From contig JBANDB010000004.1 of the NCBI GenBank assembly GCA_037576215.1, forward strand, positions 6,386,001 through 6,450,000: a stretch of 64,000 bases of DNA, read 5' to 3'. Position numbers and translations under genes: made by a program. Under the pieces are notes generated by a model, which saw nothing but the letters and a program-made list of their open reading frames with translations, was not told the origin of the DNA and did not search any database. Shown one piece after another: positions 44,797 through 55,787 of this stretch (positions are counted from its first letter, which is position 1; each line of letters starts with the position of its first letter). Origin of the DNA: Armillaria gallica. Its lineage: Eukaryota; Basidiomycota; Agaricomycetes; Agaricales; Physalacriaceae.

Positions 44797-46536
44797 GGAT
44801 ATGGCGGCGACTTTATATCTCCTATGTCATGCAGAAGTTGAAATAACAAAAGGAGGAGAGTACCGCTAAGAATGCAAAGGACAACAGGTCAGTGTATCGG
44901 CGAATTCATAACAGCTTGTAGTAGCAGCAGCAATGCACACTGTGCACATTGGGTGAGTTGCGGTGTTACCGAATTTCATTCTGAACGTTATCATTGACTC
45001 GGATATGAGCGCGTTGAGGCATGTCGCGTACTCTGTCAGTCACTGATCGCCACCCCATCGGGCGACAGCGGCCACCACCATCAAAGGCAGTGTCGCCGCC
45101 GCTCGGACGAAAACTGTCGAGTTCATTAGAGCGGCGCCAGAGCGAGGCGTCCGGTCACCCGACTAGTCCGGCCTAATTGGCGCAACACAACGAGACACCT
45201 TTGACCGTAAAAGAGTTTTACTAGCAGTACCTTCGAGCGGGTTGAGACGGTGACTCCATCACCGTGCTTTCTCGTCGTTATTGTCTTGACTTCGATTCTC
45301 CCGCTGACTGTACTCTCAAAAGGATACCATTTGCTCCACCACATGTTCAATCCCGGGAATTGGAGTTTGAGAAAAAGCTTGCGCATCGACATGTCCGAAA
45401 TGAAACTCGTGATATTTGTGACAGCCGCCTTTTCCACATGAGATCCTGTACAAAAAAAACAAGATTCCATGCAAGGGTGGCCAGAGCAATAATAGCTCGA
45501 TTAAAGTTCTGGCCGCCCTCTTGATCCAACCTTGATCCCATGCACGATGATGCGAGTTACGGAATTAGATCCGCCCACGTCCCTGTTGAGACGAGACCCA
45601 AGTCAGCAATTTGCTTCGGAAAGTTGCATACATGCCGGGAAAGGCGGTGTAAAGTGAACTGCGATTTTCACCACGGTCTGATCCTTGCTTCTTCACGACG
45701 TCGGCAGTCAACCCGTTACATCAACCTCGAGGTCTTGCTGTTCTTGTCGCTTCGTATATTGTGATAAGCTTTCTGGGCAGTTGACACATTTCCCGGACAG
45801 TGTTCTGATGGTCTCGTATTATAGTCGAGTTTAGAACAAGGAAGGGAGGTGTAATGACGTCCGTACTACAGTCAGAAAGTGATGAAGATTGATGACCGCT
45901 ACGGGACCGAGCCTCTATCTTGCTCTGCTGCTTTGGTATAGCCTCATCAAGAGTACTCCCTCACGGTATTGGCGATGAAAAGGTGAAAAGCGTGGTCAGA
46001 ACATGGGGGAGCATTCAAAAGCTTTGTGGCATCCCTCCTTCGTTGTAGCACAGTAGCCTTGGTGACGGGATGATAAGAATCAAAGCAGGGGAAAGAGGGA
46101 TCCGGAGTCGGGATGGTAAAAGCAAGATAGCGGCAACAGACGGTCGCCGTTTGCTGCAGTTACATAATCCCAGACCCGAACCATCCCCGATTCTTTCCGA
46201 AGAATGAGGAAACGACAGAGGGTTATAGAAAGCCGTAACTGGTCGTGAGTAGTGCCAAACTGTCTGGACAGGGGCTATACTCCGGGTTGGCTTAGCTAAT
46301 TTGCGGTGATTGGCGAGCCTGCGGCACGCTTCGGCTGGAATGCCGGGTGGCTGAAAATGATCGCCGTTGTGGCTGAAGAAATCGCTCTTTCCGATTTCTT
46401 CCTATTGGTTTGCAGATATGGTATTTGCTCATCAAAAATTCCCTTGACGTCTTTTCAGTACCAGGACTGACCAACTCCGTCACAAAACACTCCACACTCC
46501 GTTCCTTCTCTTTCGTCTTTCTTGAACTCGTGTAAG
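44797..46536. other. Region without recognised genes
   Basis: Short frames occur on both strands. The stretch 45126-45540 has three overlapping ones, none with motifs. Nothing supports a gene, RNA or transposon end. The last ~150 bases, with a CT-rich tract just before 46537, may be a promoter. Confidence 0.4.
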
Positions 46537-47281
46537 ATGGATGAACATTACAATGCTATTGGTCCACCAGGAACAAGCCAGCGAGACAGTGCCAGATTAC
46601 ATCAACCAGCAAGTGTGCACCAATATTCTCTTACAGACAAGTCTCTTCGTCCTTTGAACACTGCGCTACTGAGCGTGCTTGGAATACTCCAGAAGGTACG
46701 AGAGGAGACGAGTGTCTCTGGGAAGTACAGGTTCGCAAGCATACGGTACGTCCTTGCTACGTCAATGACTGCCTTTTGCTAAGTAATCACTCATCAGTGA
46801 GTACTGCGTTAAGTGTCAAGATTCAGCTTCAAGCTTCGAATATTCAAGACTCGTAGTATGTATATTATGGGCCAATGATTCTGTCCTGCCGCGACGTTTC
46901 AACTTCCAGCAAGCAAGGGCACGGCGTTTGAAAGTGGTGCTGTTCTTGGGTGAAGTGGAGGACGCACGGGCGGGTGCATCGTACGTACCTCTCATGCCGA
47001 CGACCTTCATAGCTGATTTTTGCAACATCCAGACTCGGGACGGTTGGAACGGTGCCACCGATACAACCCATGGTATTTTTGGTGACGATGTTTGTGCTGC
47101 TGCAATATATCGACATCCTGCGAGTGTTGTGCTATTATCAGTAGATACTTCTGGTTTTACATTTCAGCCTTCCTTGTCGACGGTTGATGCTCACGAGGGA
47201 AGCACCGCTGCGGTTGATGGCGCTGCCCAACGACCTTTTATTGATAAGTTGTGCTACTCCAGAGGTACGTGCACTAATTGA
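46537..47281 (+). CDS. Two-exon orphan protein, ~230 aa
   Basis: Exon 1 (46537-46745) starts MDEHYNAIGPPGTSQRDSA and runs through LRPLNTALLSVLGILQKV to KYRFASIR. A 52-base intron (GTACGT...CATCAG, 46746-46797) joins in frame to exon 2 (46798-47281). That exon carries EYCVKCQDSASSFEYSRLVV, LWANDSVLPRRFNFQQARA and LKVVLFLGEVEDARAGASYV, ending LCYSRGTCTN. Exon 2 is open for over 160 codons. A GTACGT at its end could be another donor, so the C-terminus is uncertain. There is no signal peptide, helix or domain that I recognise. It lies between the two cassette copies and belongs to neither. Confidence 0.5.
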
Positions 47282-47299
47282 TATCTCGCTCCGTTTTGG

Positions 47300-47765
47300 C
47301 TAATGGCCGGGTGTAAGACTTGATGTTGACAGTTGAAAGGCAGGGCTGAAGAGCGTAAGGCTAAGGATTAATAGGTACGGCTGTGTTTTATTAGATCGGT
47401 ACTATGTATGCTAATGTGGCATCTCTTATTTCAGGAATATCAAAACAGATGGGCTAGCAAGCTCAGGGTAATGGATAGTTATCTTAGCTGTTCTTGACAG
47501 AGTGAGCGGCACTGGTCATATCTCAGTATTTCGGCCAGACAGCCACCCATCAATAGCTTCCCCTGAGGTGTGTGGCCCGCTCGTTCTGACTAATGACTGG
47601 GGTAGGACTCGAAGTTGACAGTCGACAGTCGAAAGGCATCATTGAAGGGCATCAGGCTAAGGATACAAAGGTACAGAGACTTTGTTTTATTAAATTCATA
47701 CATGGTAGGCTATGTTACTCTAGCACTATCGAAACGGATGGACAAGGAGGGTAGAGTTTTACATG
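47300..47765 (+). repeat. Imperfect tandem duplication, ~290-bp period
   Basis: 47303-47460 and 47588-47750 share the order GGCTAATGGCCGGG/GACTAATGACTGGG, GTTGACAGT(T/C)GA, GAAAGGCA, AGGCTAAGGAT, GTTTTATTA and ATC(A)AAAC(A/G)GATGG. The second unit has an extra GACAGTC. It lies in the 3' region of the orphan gene. Confidence 0.65.
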
Positions 47766-48164
47766 GTGAGCTAGATGGAGCTTCGCAGAACGGTAGCATT
47801 TGGGCCCACTACTTACCTTGCCACTTGGTCTTTGCAGCTGCCTAAGTAATGGTTGTGAGGGAAAATGTGAGCTGGCGGCAGCGCAGCTGCTGCCGAGCGA
47901 ACTTTTTCCCTGCAACCAACCGGTGTTGTATATGCGTTAATTTTATACATGTCATTCAGAATGCACAATTTTAATTTTGTCCAAGAAGTCTGAAAACTCT
48001 GCACTCTGTCAACTGAGCTCAAGGTAGCGGCCTTAGTGATCTTTTGAAAATGAATCCGAAAAAAGAAAGAATCGGGGACCCGGCTTCTGCCGCTACTGGA
48101 TCCGATCGCGCTTTCCAGGCGCAGCGTTGAGCGGCATCACTCGAACCTTTTCAATTCCCACCAT

Positions 48165-48475
48165 GATCTTCCTTGCTCACCACCACCACAACTTCCAGCA
48201 TCGTCCAAGCTTTCTCAGTGCTTAGTACTTGAGTAGGACGTCGTGGGCAAAAGGTGTTGAGGGCACTGTATCATGGTACGCGTCCCATTTTCTCTCTTCA
48301 GCGACTGATGCCGAGCACTGGTAGATGCACGGTAAGGACGTCTGTCCAGGGCAGCAAATCACTTTCTAGCTCGTCGATATTCATTTGCTTCGGCGTAGAA
48401 CTGTGATGCGACAAATCTGCGAGGGTGCCGCCGTTGGATATCAAGTAAATACAGCAATGTCATGGGCAACCATAT
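48165..48475 (-). repeat. Dispersed repeat A, copy 3
   Basis: This is the reverse complement of repeat A. It reads (plus strand) CTTCCAGCATCGTCCAAGCTTTCTCAG, CATGGTACGCGTCCCATTTTCTC, GTCTGTCCAGGGCAGCAAAT and CAGCAATGTCATGGGCAACC. Copies 1 and 2 are in the opposite orientation. Confidence 0.8.
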
Positions 48476-48539
48476 CTTCCTGCGATTGATGTCGGGCGCT
48501 AGTAGATATGCTGGCGACAACGTCTATCCAGGATCGGAT

Positions 48540-50060
48540 ACAAATCAACACTCGTGTCTTTCCAACTCGGACGAGCATGGATCTCTGTGATGACAGTATC
48601 AGGCAGACGATACGACCGGAGGAGCTCTGCTGAGCAGTGCAGAACTGGCTTTAATATTAGGAATCTCGTCCTCCTGACGTACGGAACCAGTTCACTGCGT
48701 ATATGCGGAGTCTGCGCAAATCCTCATCCTTGCGCCGATCTCGGTCGAATATGCAGTAGCTTGAATAGTCTTCACGTGCGTATCTTTCGTTTGGGTCGTC
48801 GTCGAGGAACTGAATGTCATATAGGCTCGTCACTCTATACCTTCTGGGCGCAGTGAATCCTCTCTACAGGACTCAGGATGGTGACGACTTCAGTCCAAGA
48901 CAACAAATTTCTCTCTCAGTCTATATGCTTGGGAATGGACCTGGGACGTGATCAAATACGTGAAGACGTCGTCGTTGGATATCGCACAGAGCTAGCATTT
49001 CTACCCAGATCTTTAGCCGAAGAGAATCTAATCCTTCCAATAGCTCCGCTGTCGAGTTACCAGAGCCGCAGCGACAGAAGAATCCAAAACCTTGGTATGT
49101 CTTGTCAACTTTTTTCATTGCCTTTTATTCCAATGTCGTACTTGGTTCAGCCTTGCTTGGATGTTGGCAATGGCTGCCTTGGTATTCGGACTGTGCCCTT
49201 GCAATAAACATCGAGATCACGCGATGCTTGCGTGAGTGCATATCTTGATACTCCAAAAAACCACTTTTTAATAACAACGTGAATACAGGGCTCCTGTATG
49301 GGAATGTTGCCGTTACCACCCTTCTCGTCAGCGCCAGTATCTGACAATAATGTTTGCGATGCCGCGGCTGGCTGTTGTTGGATATCAGGAAGGTAGCACA
49401 ACCGGAGGAGCTCGCCAGTCGCCACGTATATGCGAAACCCGCGATCCCCCAAGTATTCATCCTGCGCCTCAATTGATGGACGAAGGATGGTTTCTTGAAC
49501 AGTCTTCATGTGCGTAGCTTTTTCTCAGTTCTTCGTCATGGAATTGGATGTCCTCCAGTTTCCAGAACCTTCTGAGCGCATCGGATTCTCTCTACAGGAC
49601 TCAAGATCACAACGACTTCGATCAATAGCTGTGACGCAACCAAATTCGCCGTTGAATATCGCGGAGAGATGGCGGGTCTGCGATGGCGTCCTTGGTAGAA
49701 CAAAACCCGGATATTTAGCCGAGGGAATACCATTCTCCCCATGACTTCGTTGCAGAGATACCACCATGTATGTGGGGCCACGGCAACCGAAGAAATTGAC
49801 GGATTCCCACACAACATCCGTCTTCACACTGCTTCGACAAGTACGTGGCTTTTATTTGCATCTTCGTCGAAGTATTAAAAGTTATATAGATCTCAGAACT
49901 TTTTTGGGCGCATCAGATTCTTTATATAACGTCAATATAATATAGGGCTCAAGACGGCGCCTATTCTTGTTCAGGACAATAAACTAGGTTATAACTCGTC
50001 TAGGAATAGGCTTGAAACGCGACTAAATGAAGACGCTATGGTTGGATATCGAGTCCTAGG
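48540..50060 (-). repeat. Repeat B array: diverged tandem units
   Basis: A motif of the form TCTCTACAGGACTCA(A/G)GAT, then a GTCG/ACTTC block, then GGATATCG or GAATATCGC, then (T/A)TTAGCCGA(A/G)G recurs at about 48852, 49587 and (weakly) 49940. Parts recur around 48540-48600 and 49240-49380. The segment 48720-49350 matches 17870-18870 in the opposite orientation. The minus-strand frame with RLHVFDHVPGPFPSI and LLRLCYLP-like peptides has no continuous gene. It is probably a decayed family of tandemly duplicated exons. Confidence 0.6.
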
Positions 50061-50681
50061 TTCGTAACCGATGTCAAGGGTGATTAGAGAGACGACGGCC
50101 ACCAGTCTACTCGAGCCTGGTATCGCCTCTATCCAGTAATCTCAGAGCTGGCGATCAACGTTCAACCACACGTCCCATCTTTCTCCTGTCCCCTTGACCT
50201 GCGCATCCGCTGCTTATCCTGTTCGGGTCACTCTTGACTAGTGACTGCCCAAATCTGGGTAACTCATAGTCGAGCCAGCGTGACGGTTTGCCTCTGGTAT
50301 CTATGATCAACTCCAGGCCGCGCCCTTTGCCTGTACTACTTCTGATAGGGACAGCTGAGAGAATTATGCCAGCGTATCGTAGAAATTCTTCACAAGGACG
50401 TCATCACTACTCGTGGAGAAGGGCTTGGCACAATCGTATGTCGCTCATACATATCCTTCCCGTGAACCTGGGCAGAGGAACGAACAATTGTATGCCGTTA
50501 ATATCACGTTAAAAAGAGTGATCATCAGACGACGCTCGGTAGATTGTGCCTTCATCTAGGTGATTGCTCTCACTCAGAAAGGCGGTACGGTTGTTGATCA
50601 ACAAACGATTGCAACAGCTTTTTAACGCGCAGTCGTCGTAGGTGATTGGCAGGCACTCACTCTATCAGCTGCGCTGGTTCA
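50061..50681. other. Non-coding stretch before duplication copy 2
   Basis: No gene is recognised. It ends at the left boundary of the second direct-repeat copy (ATTTTTGG). Sequence left of the boundary does not match the right inverted-repeat arm that precedes copy 1. Confidence 0.4.
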
Positions 50682-51332
50682 ATTTTTGGCTGGGAAGATT
50701 CGGAACCGAAAGGGAAGTTAAAACGGATGATGGATCATCATCATCACCATTACACGGTACGCCGGACGCAATCATCATGGATGCCGTTGTGTAATCATGG
50801 ACGTCATCGGCCGTCGGAATACTGATAGTCGGCTTCGCTGGCAACCGCGCCCCCGTAAAAGCTTCGCGACTTGGTCCTTAGGGAGACCGACGAGTACCTT
50901 GCTGGTTCCATCCTGCATGTATCACCATTTGTCTGGACCTGTTCATTCGTCGGACCATCTTAATTTGCTCCATGATCAGTATTGATATGATCACTTGTTC
51001 AAGGATGATCTTCTACTGGTTATCGGTGCCCCCTGGTAGCCAATAACCAGCGACCTTGCGTTTTTTAAAGACTCCTTGAAACGACGACTACCTAGATATC
51101 ATCCTGAGTTGATATCATACATGATGGGGGGGTGCAGCTGGACAGCCATGTTCCCAACTTAGGTATAGGATTCCACGCAATCTATGTTCCATCTGTCTGC
51201 AACAATCAGATCTAAAGCGTGCAGTATGGTGTCAAGGTCTACATCTTCCTATATTTATTGGTATTTCATCATTGCGTTGGACATGGGTTCAAAGATTAAA
51301 ATAAATAGATATATGCGGAGAGCGCTCATAAT

Positions 51333-52925
51333 TCAAACTGGTGTCCCTGGCGCTTCGAAATTGTTGAAGCCCTGCATTGGAAATGTATTCAGCGAAGAAT
51401 GCCCATTCGAATATGAATCGCCGGGTGTGGATCCGAAGCTGGGTGTGGAGCTGCTGGCTGCTCGCCAGGTGAGGCCACTTTGACGGGAGGGTCTCCTGGG
51501 AATGTTGCTACCGCTTTTCCCGGAACTAGAGGCAATTATGTCGGGAGATGCGGCCTTCTGAAGATTCAGCAGCAGGCGGGTCGTAAGAACACCTACTGCG
51601 GCGTGGAAAGGACTATAGAGTCTTGTGAATACAACTCAAAATCAAAGCAGGGAAGCACGCACCCGTAACTGAACCATGGTATCTTGGTCACACCCTAATG
51701 AAGGCCATCAGGCACTTGGAACTGTCATGGAAGCATGGAATACGCACGACAACCATGAGGTTGTTGAATACCAAAATACACGATATTCTAAGAAGCGGGA
51801 TTAAAAGGCGAAGGACAGGATAGACAAAGAACATACGCCAGAAAATACAAGATATTGTCACGCAGCAGAAGAGAATAGAGGGATATACGACGTCCCTTCT
51901 GAATTCTGTCCGCCGTTGATTCTAATGTCTTGAAAAGCGCAAATCCAAAAAGGACGCCTTCATAAGCAGTCGCTTGGGAGGATTGAGCTGGCAGTTCTGC
52001 TGCAACAGCTAAGCTACTTACCAGGTACCCATTGGGCCCATTCAATCCCAGAGTGAACGACCGGACACCCCGGCAGAGGTAAATGGATCACGTCAGCAAT
52101 GACGGCTCTTCGTCTAACAGCATTATGAGCCAAAATCCATGAAAAGCCAGCGATGGAACCGGCAAAGAGTAGACCGTTAAACACAGCAACCTAGGACAAG
52201 GGGGTTCAACAATTGAATCCGATGGCGTCGGGAGAAAATAATATACCCTTTTGGAGCATTTGAAGAGGGCATAGACGCGCAGCTGCATGATAATTTCGAC
52301 GGACCACAGGCTAATGGCACCAACGACTCGGATAATCGAGTCCATGGCTACGCATCTGCTCAAGTTTGGTATCAAAGTAGTAGGTAGATATAGAATACAG
52401 GAACTTACAGGTTGTCAGATGTTATTCCGGGAATCGAGAAGACATGAATCTGTACAGTGTCGAAGAGGAGTAGAGCTATGCTGTAATATCGAACCTAAAA
52501 GGGCGTCAAGGTAAAGTTTTATACAGCAGGAAAAGTCTTCGCACCCATAGGAACATAATTTTTCCAATGTTTCGTTTCTGTGGCTGTCGAATATCACGTA
52601 AACTCCGTATCGTTTTGACCGTGGACCTCGTACTCACCCAGATATAGCGGATCTGGCAGCCCATAGTCAAAAAAAAGTCCGCAGAGGTCGAGAAACTACA
52701 CACCTCATCTTCCAGCGTCACAACTTCGATAAGATCAGCATGGAATATTGGAATTCGGGAGGGAATACTTGCAATAGTCGTGTATTATCCAAGTCAGGCC
52801 AACGACTGCTACAGTAAGACTCCTGAAAGCTCCAGAGAATGAGAGGAGAACTCACGGACGGCATGTAGAGGAATCAAGTTTCCTTCGTAAAGGGCGGCGA
52901 ACTTGCTTTCAGATTCGCTGGACAT
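51333..52925 (-). CDS. DUF6533 seven-helix membrane protein, copy 2
   Basis: Same gene as at 39990-41582, with start ATG at 52925 and TGA at 51333. Exon 1 encodes MSSESESKFAALYEGNLIPL. The second intron (52772-52724) begins GCAAGT. Only that donor restores the family sequence HDYFVTLEDE, whereas the GT four bases later shifts the frame. Later 15-base and 30-50-base exons give IRYIW and PQKRNIGKIMFLW. Seven hydrophobic segments, a short cytosolic-type basic loop (RIQKGRR) and a Ser/Thr-rich tail (ASSSGKSGSNIPRR) are visible. It is probably a plasma-membrane receptor-like protein of unknown ligand. It is divergent from the esterase gene, with about 1.2 kb of shared upstream DNA that now holds a solo LTR. 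Confidence 0.8.
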
Positions 52926-54163
52926 AGCAAGAGCTGTGAGCCATTCCCAAGTTAACTGGAAGTTGTTATATAGGACTCCCGCGGCCCGTCCGTGACTCCA
53001 CTGCAGCCTTCACCAGACACGAAACGAGTCAAACGCATATGAACTAGCTTGCGGAGCCTTACAGTGGCCGCTTGCCGTGATTGGATGAGACTGTTATGCT
53101 TCTATCAAGTTCGACTCGTCACTCGTCACAAGTACCGAAATGAATTGGTAGCGAGGGAGTCAATTAAGTAGTCGGATATCACAGCAAACAACAGCATCAG
53201 AAGGTTCAGACACAGCCATGAAGGAGAGCAGGCAATTAGTACTGAGTAAAAGGCTTGACTGCGATTTGCAACGTTGTCGTTCGGTTTTTGCCGTCATACG
53301 TGAGAATCTTTTGGAGAATACAATATCATGGCGTTGGTGTTTAGTTGGTGGTGTGTGATGTGGTCTTCGGGTCGCCATTCGCCGGCCTCTGTTGTCGGGA
53401 AACCCCGTATGCCCGTGATTTCGCCCCCAACTAATCTTCGCTCAAAGGATCTAAGTACTAGTTCCAAGTAGTGCTATGGAAACTTGCCTCTGTTTTTGGT
53501 TCTGAGTGATTTCCGTCGTATACGATTTGTTGAGGATATGGTTTCACAGCCACTTGGGCCGACGGCCATGCTGTCTTCTATTTTACATTATTTTGATTTT
53601 CGTATTAATCACTACCGTTTCTTGGCTTCGTACCACCACCACCTACATATCTGTCACGAATATATGTTCGTTCGAGCCATACCCTTCACGTCTTTTGTGC
53701 CTGCCGACATCTATTCCCAACACGATTCGATGATTTCTTTACTTACCCAGTCAGAGTCGATGGGTGATTGCCGTCAAGACTCGAGAGATTGCTCTGGAGC
53801 CGGCTCCTTGAAAGGCTCTCTACGGGACAGCGACATGAAAAAACATTTCCTGAGCTTACACTGTTATTAAGAAGCACCATGGTTGCAGGTTGCAGGCATT
53901 CGAGATCGAATCCATTGCAAAGCGATCAATCTTGAATGAAATCTCGGTCCCGATCCTCCGGATCTGAGAGGTCTACCCCAGTACACTACATACGGATGCC
54001 CCTCGCCAGAAGGAGGGTATTCAGGTCTAACATTACTCTACCTATGGTGTCATTCGCCGTTCGGTAAATCATCGGGCACTTGAACACTCTTCTACTGCAC
54101 CTGACGGAGTTTCTGATACTTATAAGAGGGAAGGTGAGCTATTTTATTCGTATAACGTCTTCT
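52926..54163. other. Divergent promoter region between DUF6533 and esterase genes (copy 2)
   Basis: This region holds the shared upstream DNA, including the solo LTR at 53528-53722. About 150 bases before the esterase ATG there is no clear TATA box. The pyrimidine-rich stretch near 54140-54175 precedes the start. Short frames have no motifs. Confidence 0.5.
53528..53722. mobile_element. Solo LTR, 195 bp, with 5-bp target duplication
   Basis: The insert begins TGTTGAGGATATGG and ends TATTCCCAACA, the TG...CA termini with 5-base inverted ends (TGTTG/CAACA) expected of an LTR. CGATT occurs on both sides (53523-53527 and 53723-53727). The uninterrupted site GTATACGATTCGATG is preserved in duplication copy 1 (about 42145). 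No internal retrotransposon sequence or primer-binding site remains, so it is a solo LTR formed by LTR-LTR recombination, inserted after the cassette was duplicated. Confidence 0.9.
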
Positions 54164-55773
54164 ATGCTTTTCGTAACATCTCTAGCTCTTATTTTTCTGG
54201 GTCTATCGACAACCGTTATGTCCACATTGGATTTGAAAGTCGAGAGCACCGACTCTCAAATCTACTTTCACGGACGCTGGGATGCTTCGCCTGGCACGTG
54301 GTGGTGAGTGGATTTGCGCCCAACTTGATATAGCTGCTTCGTGACACAGTTGACCTATACAGGGCCGGCTCAGGATTCAAATTGCATGTACAAAATTTAC
54401 GCTCGCTGGCTCTGAATCTGGGTCCCCACACGACGTCTCCCTTGGCGTCCATTGCAGTATCTGTCGATTATAATAATTTCACGACAGTGAACGTCTCGTC
54501 TGGAACGAATGACATCCCTTTGGAACCCTCGTCCCGAAGTAGCGTCGTTCGTATCAACGTCGAGGGTTGGCAGAATAATCGGATTAATCTCGAAAGCCTG
54601 GTGTTGAATTTAGTGGGCTTCTAAACGTAACATTGATCTGAGGATAACAGCTGATCATAAACATCTGACAGGATGCGCACCTATTGTCGTATCAACCCTC
54701 AGAGCTTTCTTTCTTATTCATAGGCGACTCCCTGTCTGCAGTAGGGGTGTTTAGGCGTTCCTAAACTTAAATTTATTGACCTGGATCTACAGGGACAATA
54801 TCTTCCTCAGGGCATAAACGAGGCGTGGCCTTTCCTTATCGGAGAACGTTTCAAGGCTGAGCATACTGTTATCGCTCAGCCAGGAGCTGCTCTGACGGTA
54901 CGTTCTCACGTTCGCAATGAAAGCAGATGACGCGACGCCATGCCAAGGATATTGAATCGTATGGCAATGTTCATGGCATCTCCTTTCAGTTCTTCAAGGT
55001 AGGCAACCAAGTTCGGTGATTACTGACCAGTCGCTCATAACAGTTATGATAGACGGAAGACACCGGATACTATTATACTGCTGACCACAACTATACGACG
55101 CCATGGAACTTTTCCCGTGATAAGCCAACTCCTACGCACATAATAATTCACATAGGGTGAATTAAGTTCAAGCCGTGCTCAATGCCTAATAATTGTTATC
55201 TAGAGCAAATGATGCTTCTCAGCAGGTCTCGGGGGATGAATTCGTCCAGGCGAGTATCTTGTATTCAAATGGATATCGAGAAGCTTACACAACTTCCAGG
55301 TATACCTCAAATTTGTACACCGCCTCCGTCGGATTTATGACAAACAACCAATCTTCGTCTTCACACCTGTACGCGACCGTTAAGTAAACAGACCTACCAT
55401 TCAACAACAATATCAGTGGGGTTGGCCTGCTGCAGACGGAGAAGTCAGCTATTATTACGACGGAAAGTACGAGGAGATAGTGAGCATGAGGTATTGAGGT
55501 CTATCCCCTTCTATTCGCTTACTTATCATCGTATTGTGAGCAGCAACGATAGAAACATCTTCCTCGTCAATACGACAGGCTGGGTGACATGGAATGATGT
55601 GTTCCCGGAGTATCCTTTCCATGTGCTCTTCGTGGTACATCGCTGACTGACGCCACAGTAATCAGCATCCAAACGTCCCCGGTCATGAGAAGATTGCTGG
55701 GAAATTTATGGATTGGCTGATAAACTGGGGCTTACGCCCAGAGTCCCGATGGGCTACGCCCGTATTAAGTTGA
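54164..55773 (+). CDS. Secreted SGNH/GDSL carbohydrate esterase (CE2-like)
   Basis: Eleven short exons (54164-54303, 54363-54612, 54672-54740, 54793-54897, 54948-54998, 55053-55156, 55204-55249, 55300-55368, 55417-55490, 55544-55609, 55659-55773) give 362 residues. The signal peptide is MLFVTSLALIFLGLSTTVMS. An N-terminal beta-rich domain follows (IYFHGRWDASPGTWWAGSGF, SVDYNNFTTVNVSSG), then an SGNH hydrolase domain: FIGDSLSAGQY with Ser150, GAND with Asn242, and D325-NQ-H328-P, the catalytic DxxH. This two-domain layout fits CE2-type acetyl esterases acting on plant polysaccharides. Intron 7 (55250-55299) uses GC-AG, and intron 2 has a weak GTGGGC donor. The stop lies 14 bases from the convergent transporter stop. 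Confidence 0.88.
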
Positions 55774-55787
55774 ATAATTACGAGTGT

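Noticed and set aside
44797..46536. Overlapping short frames at 45126-45540 as a gene
   Set aside because: No splice pattern, motif or conserved copy. All frames are under 120 codons.
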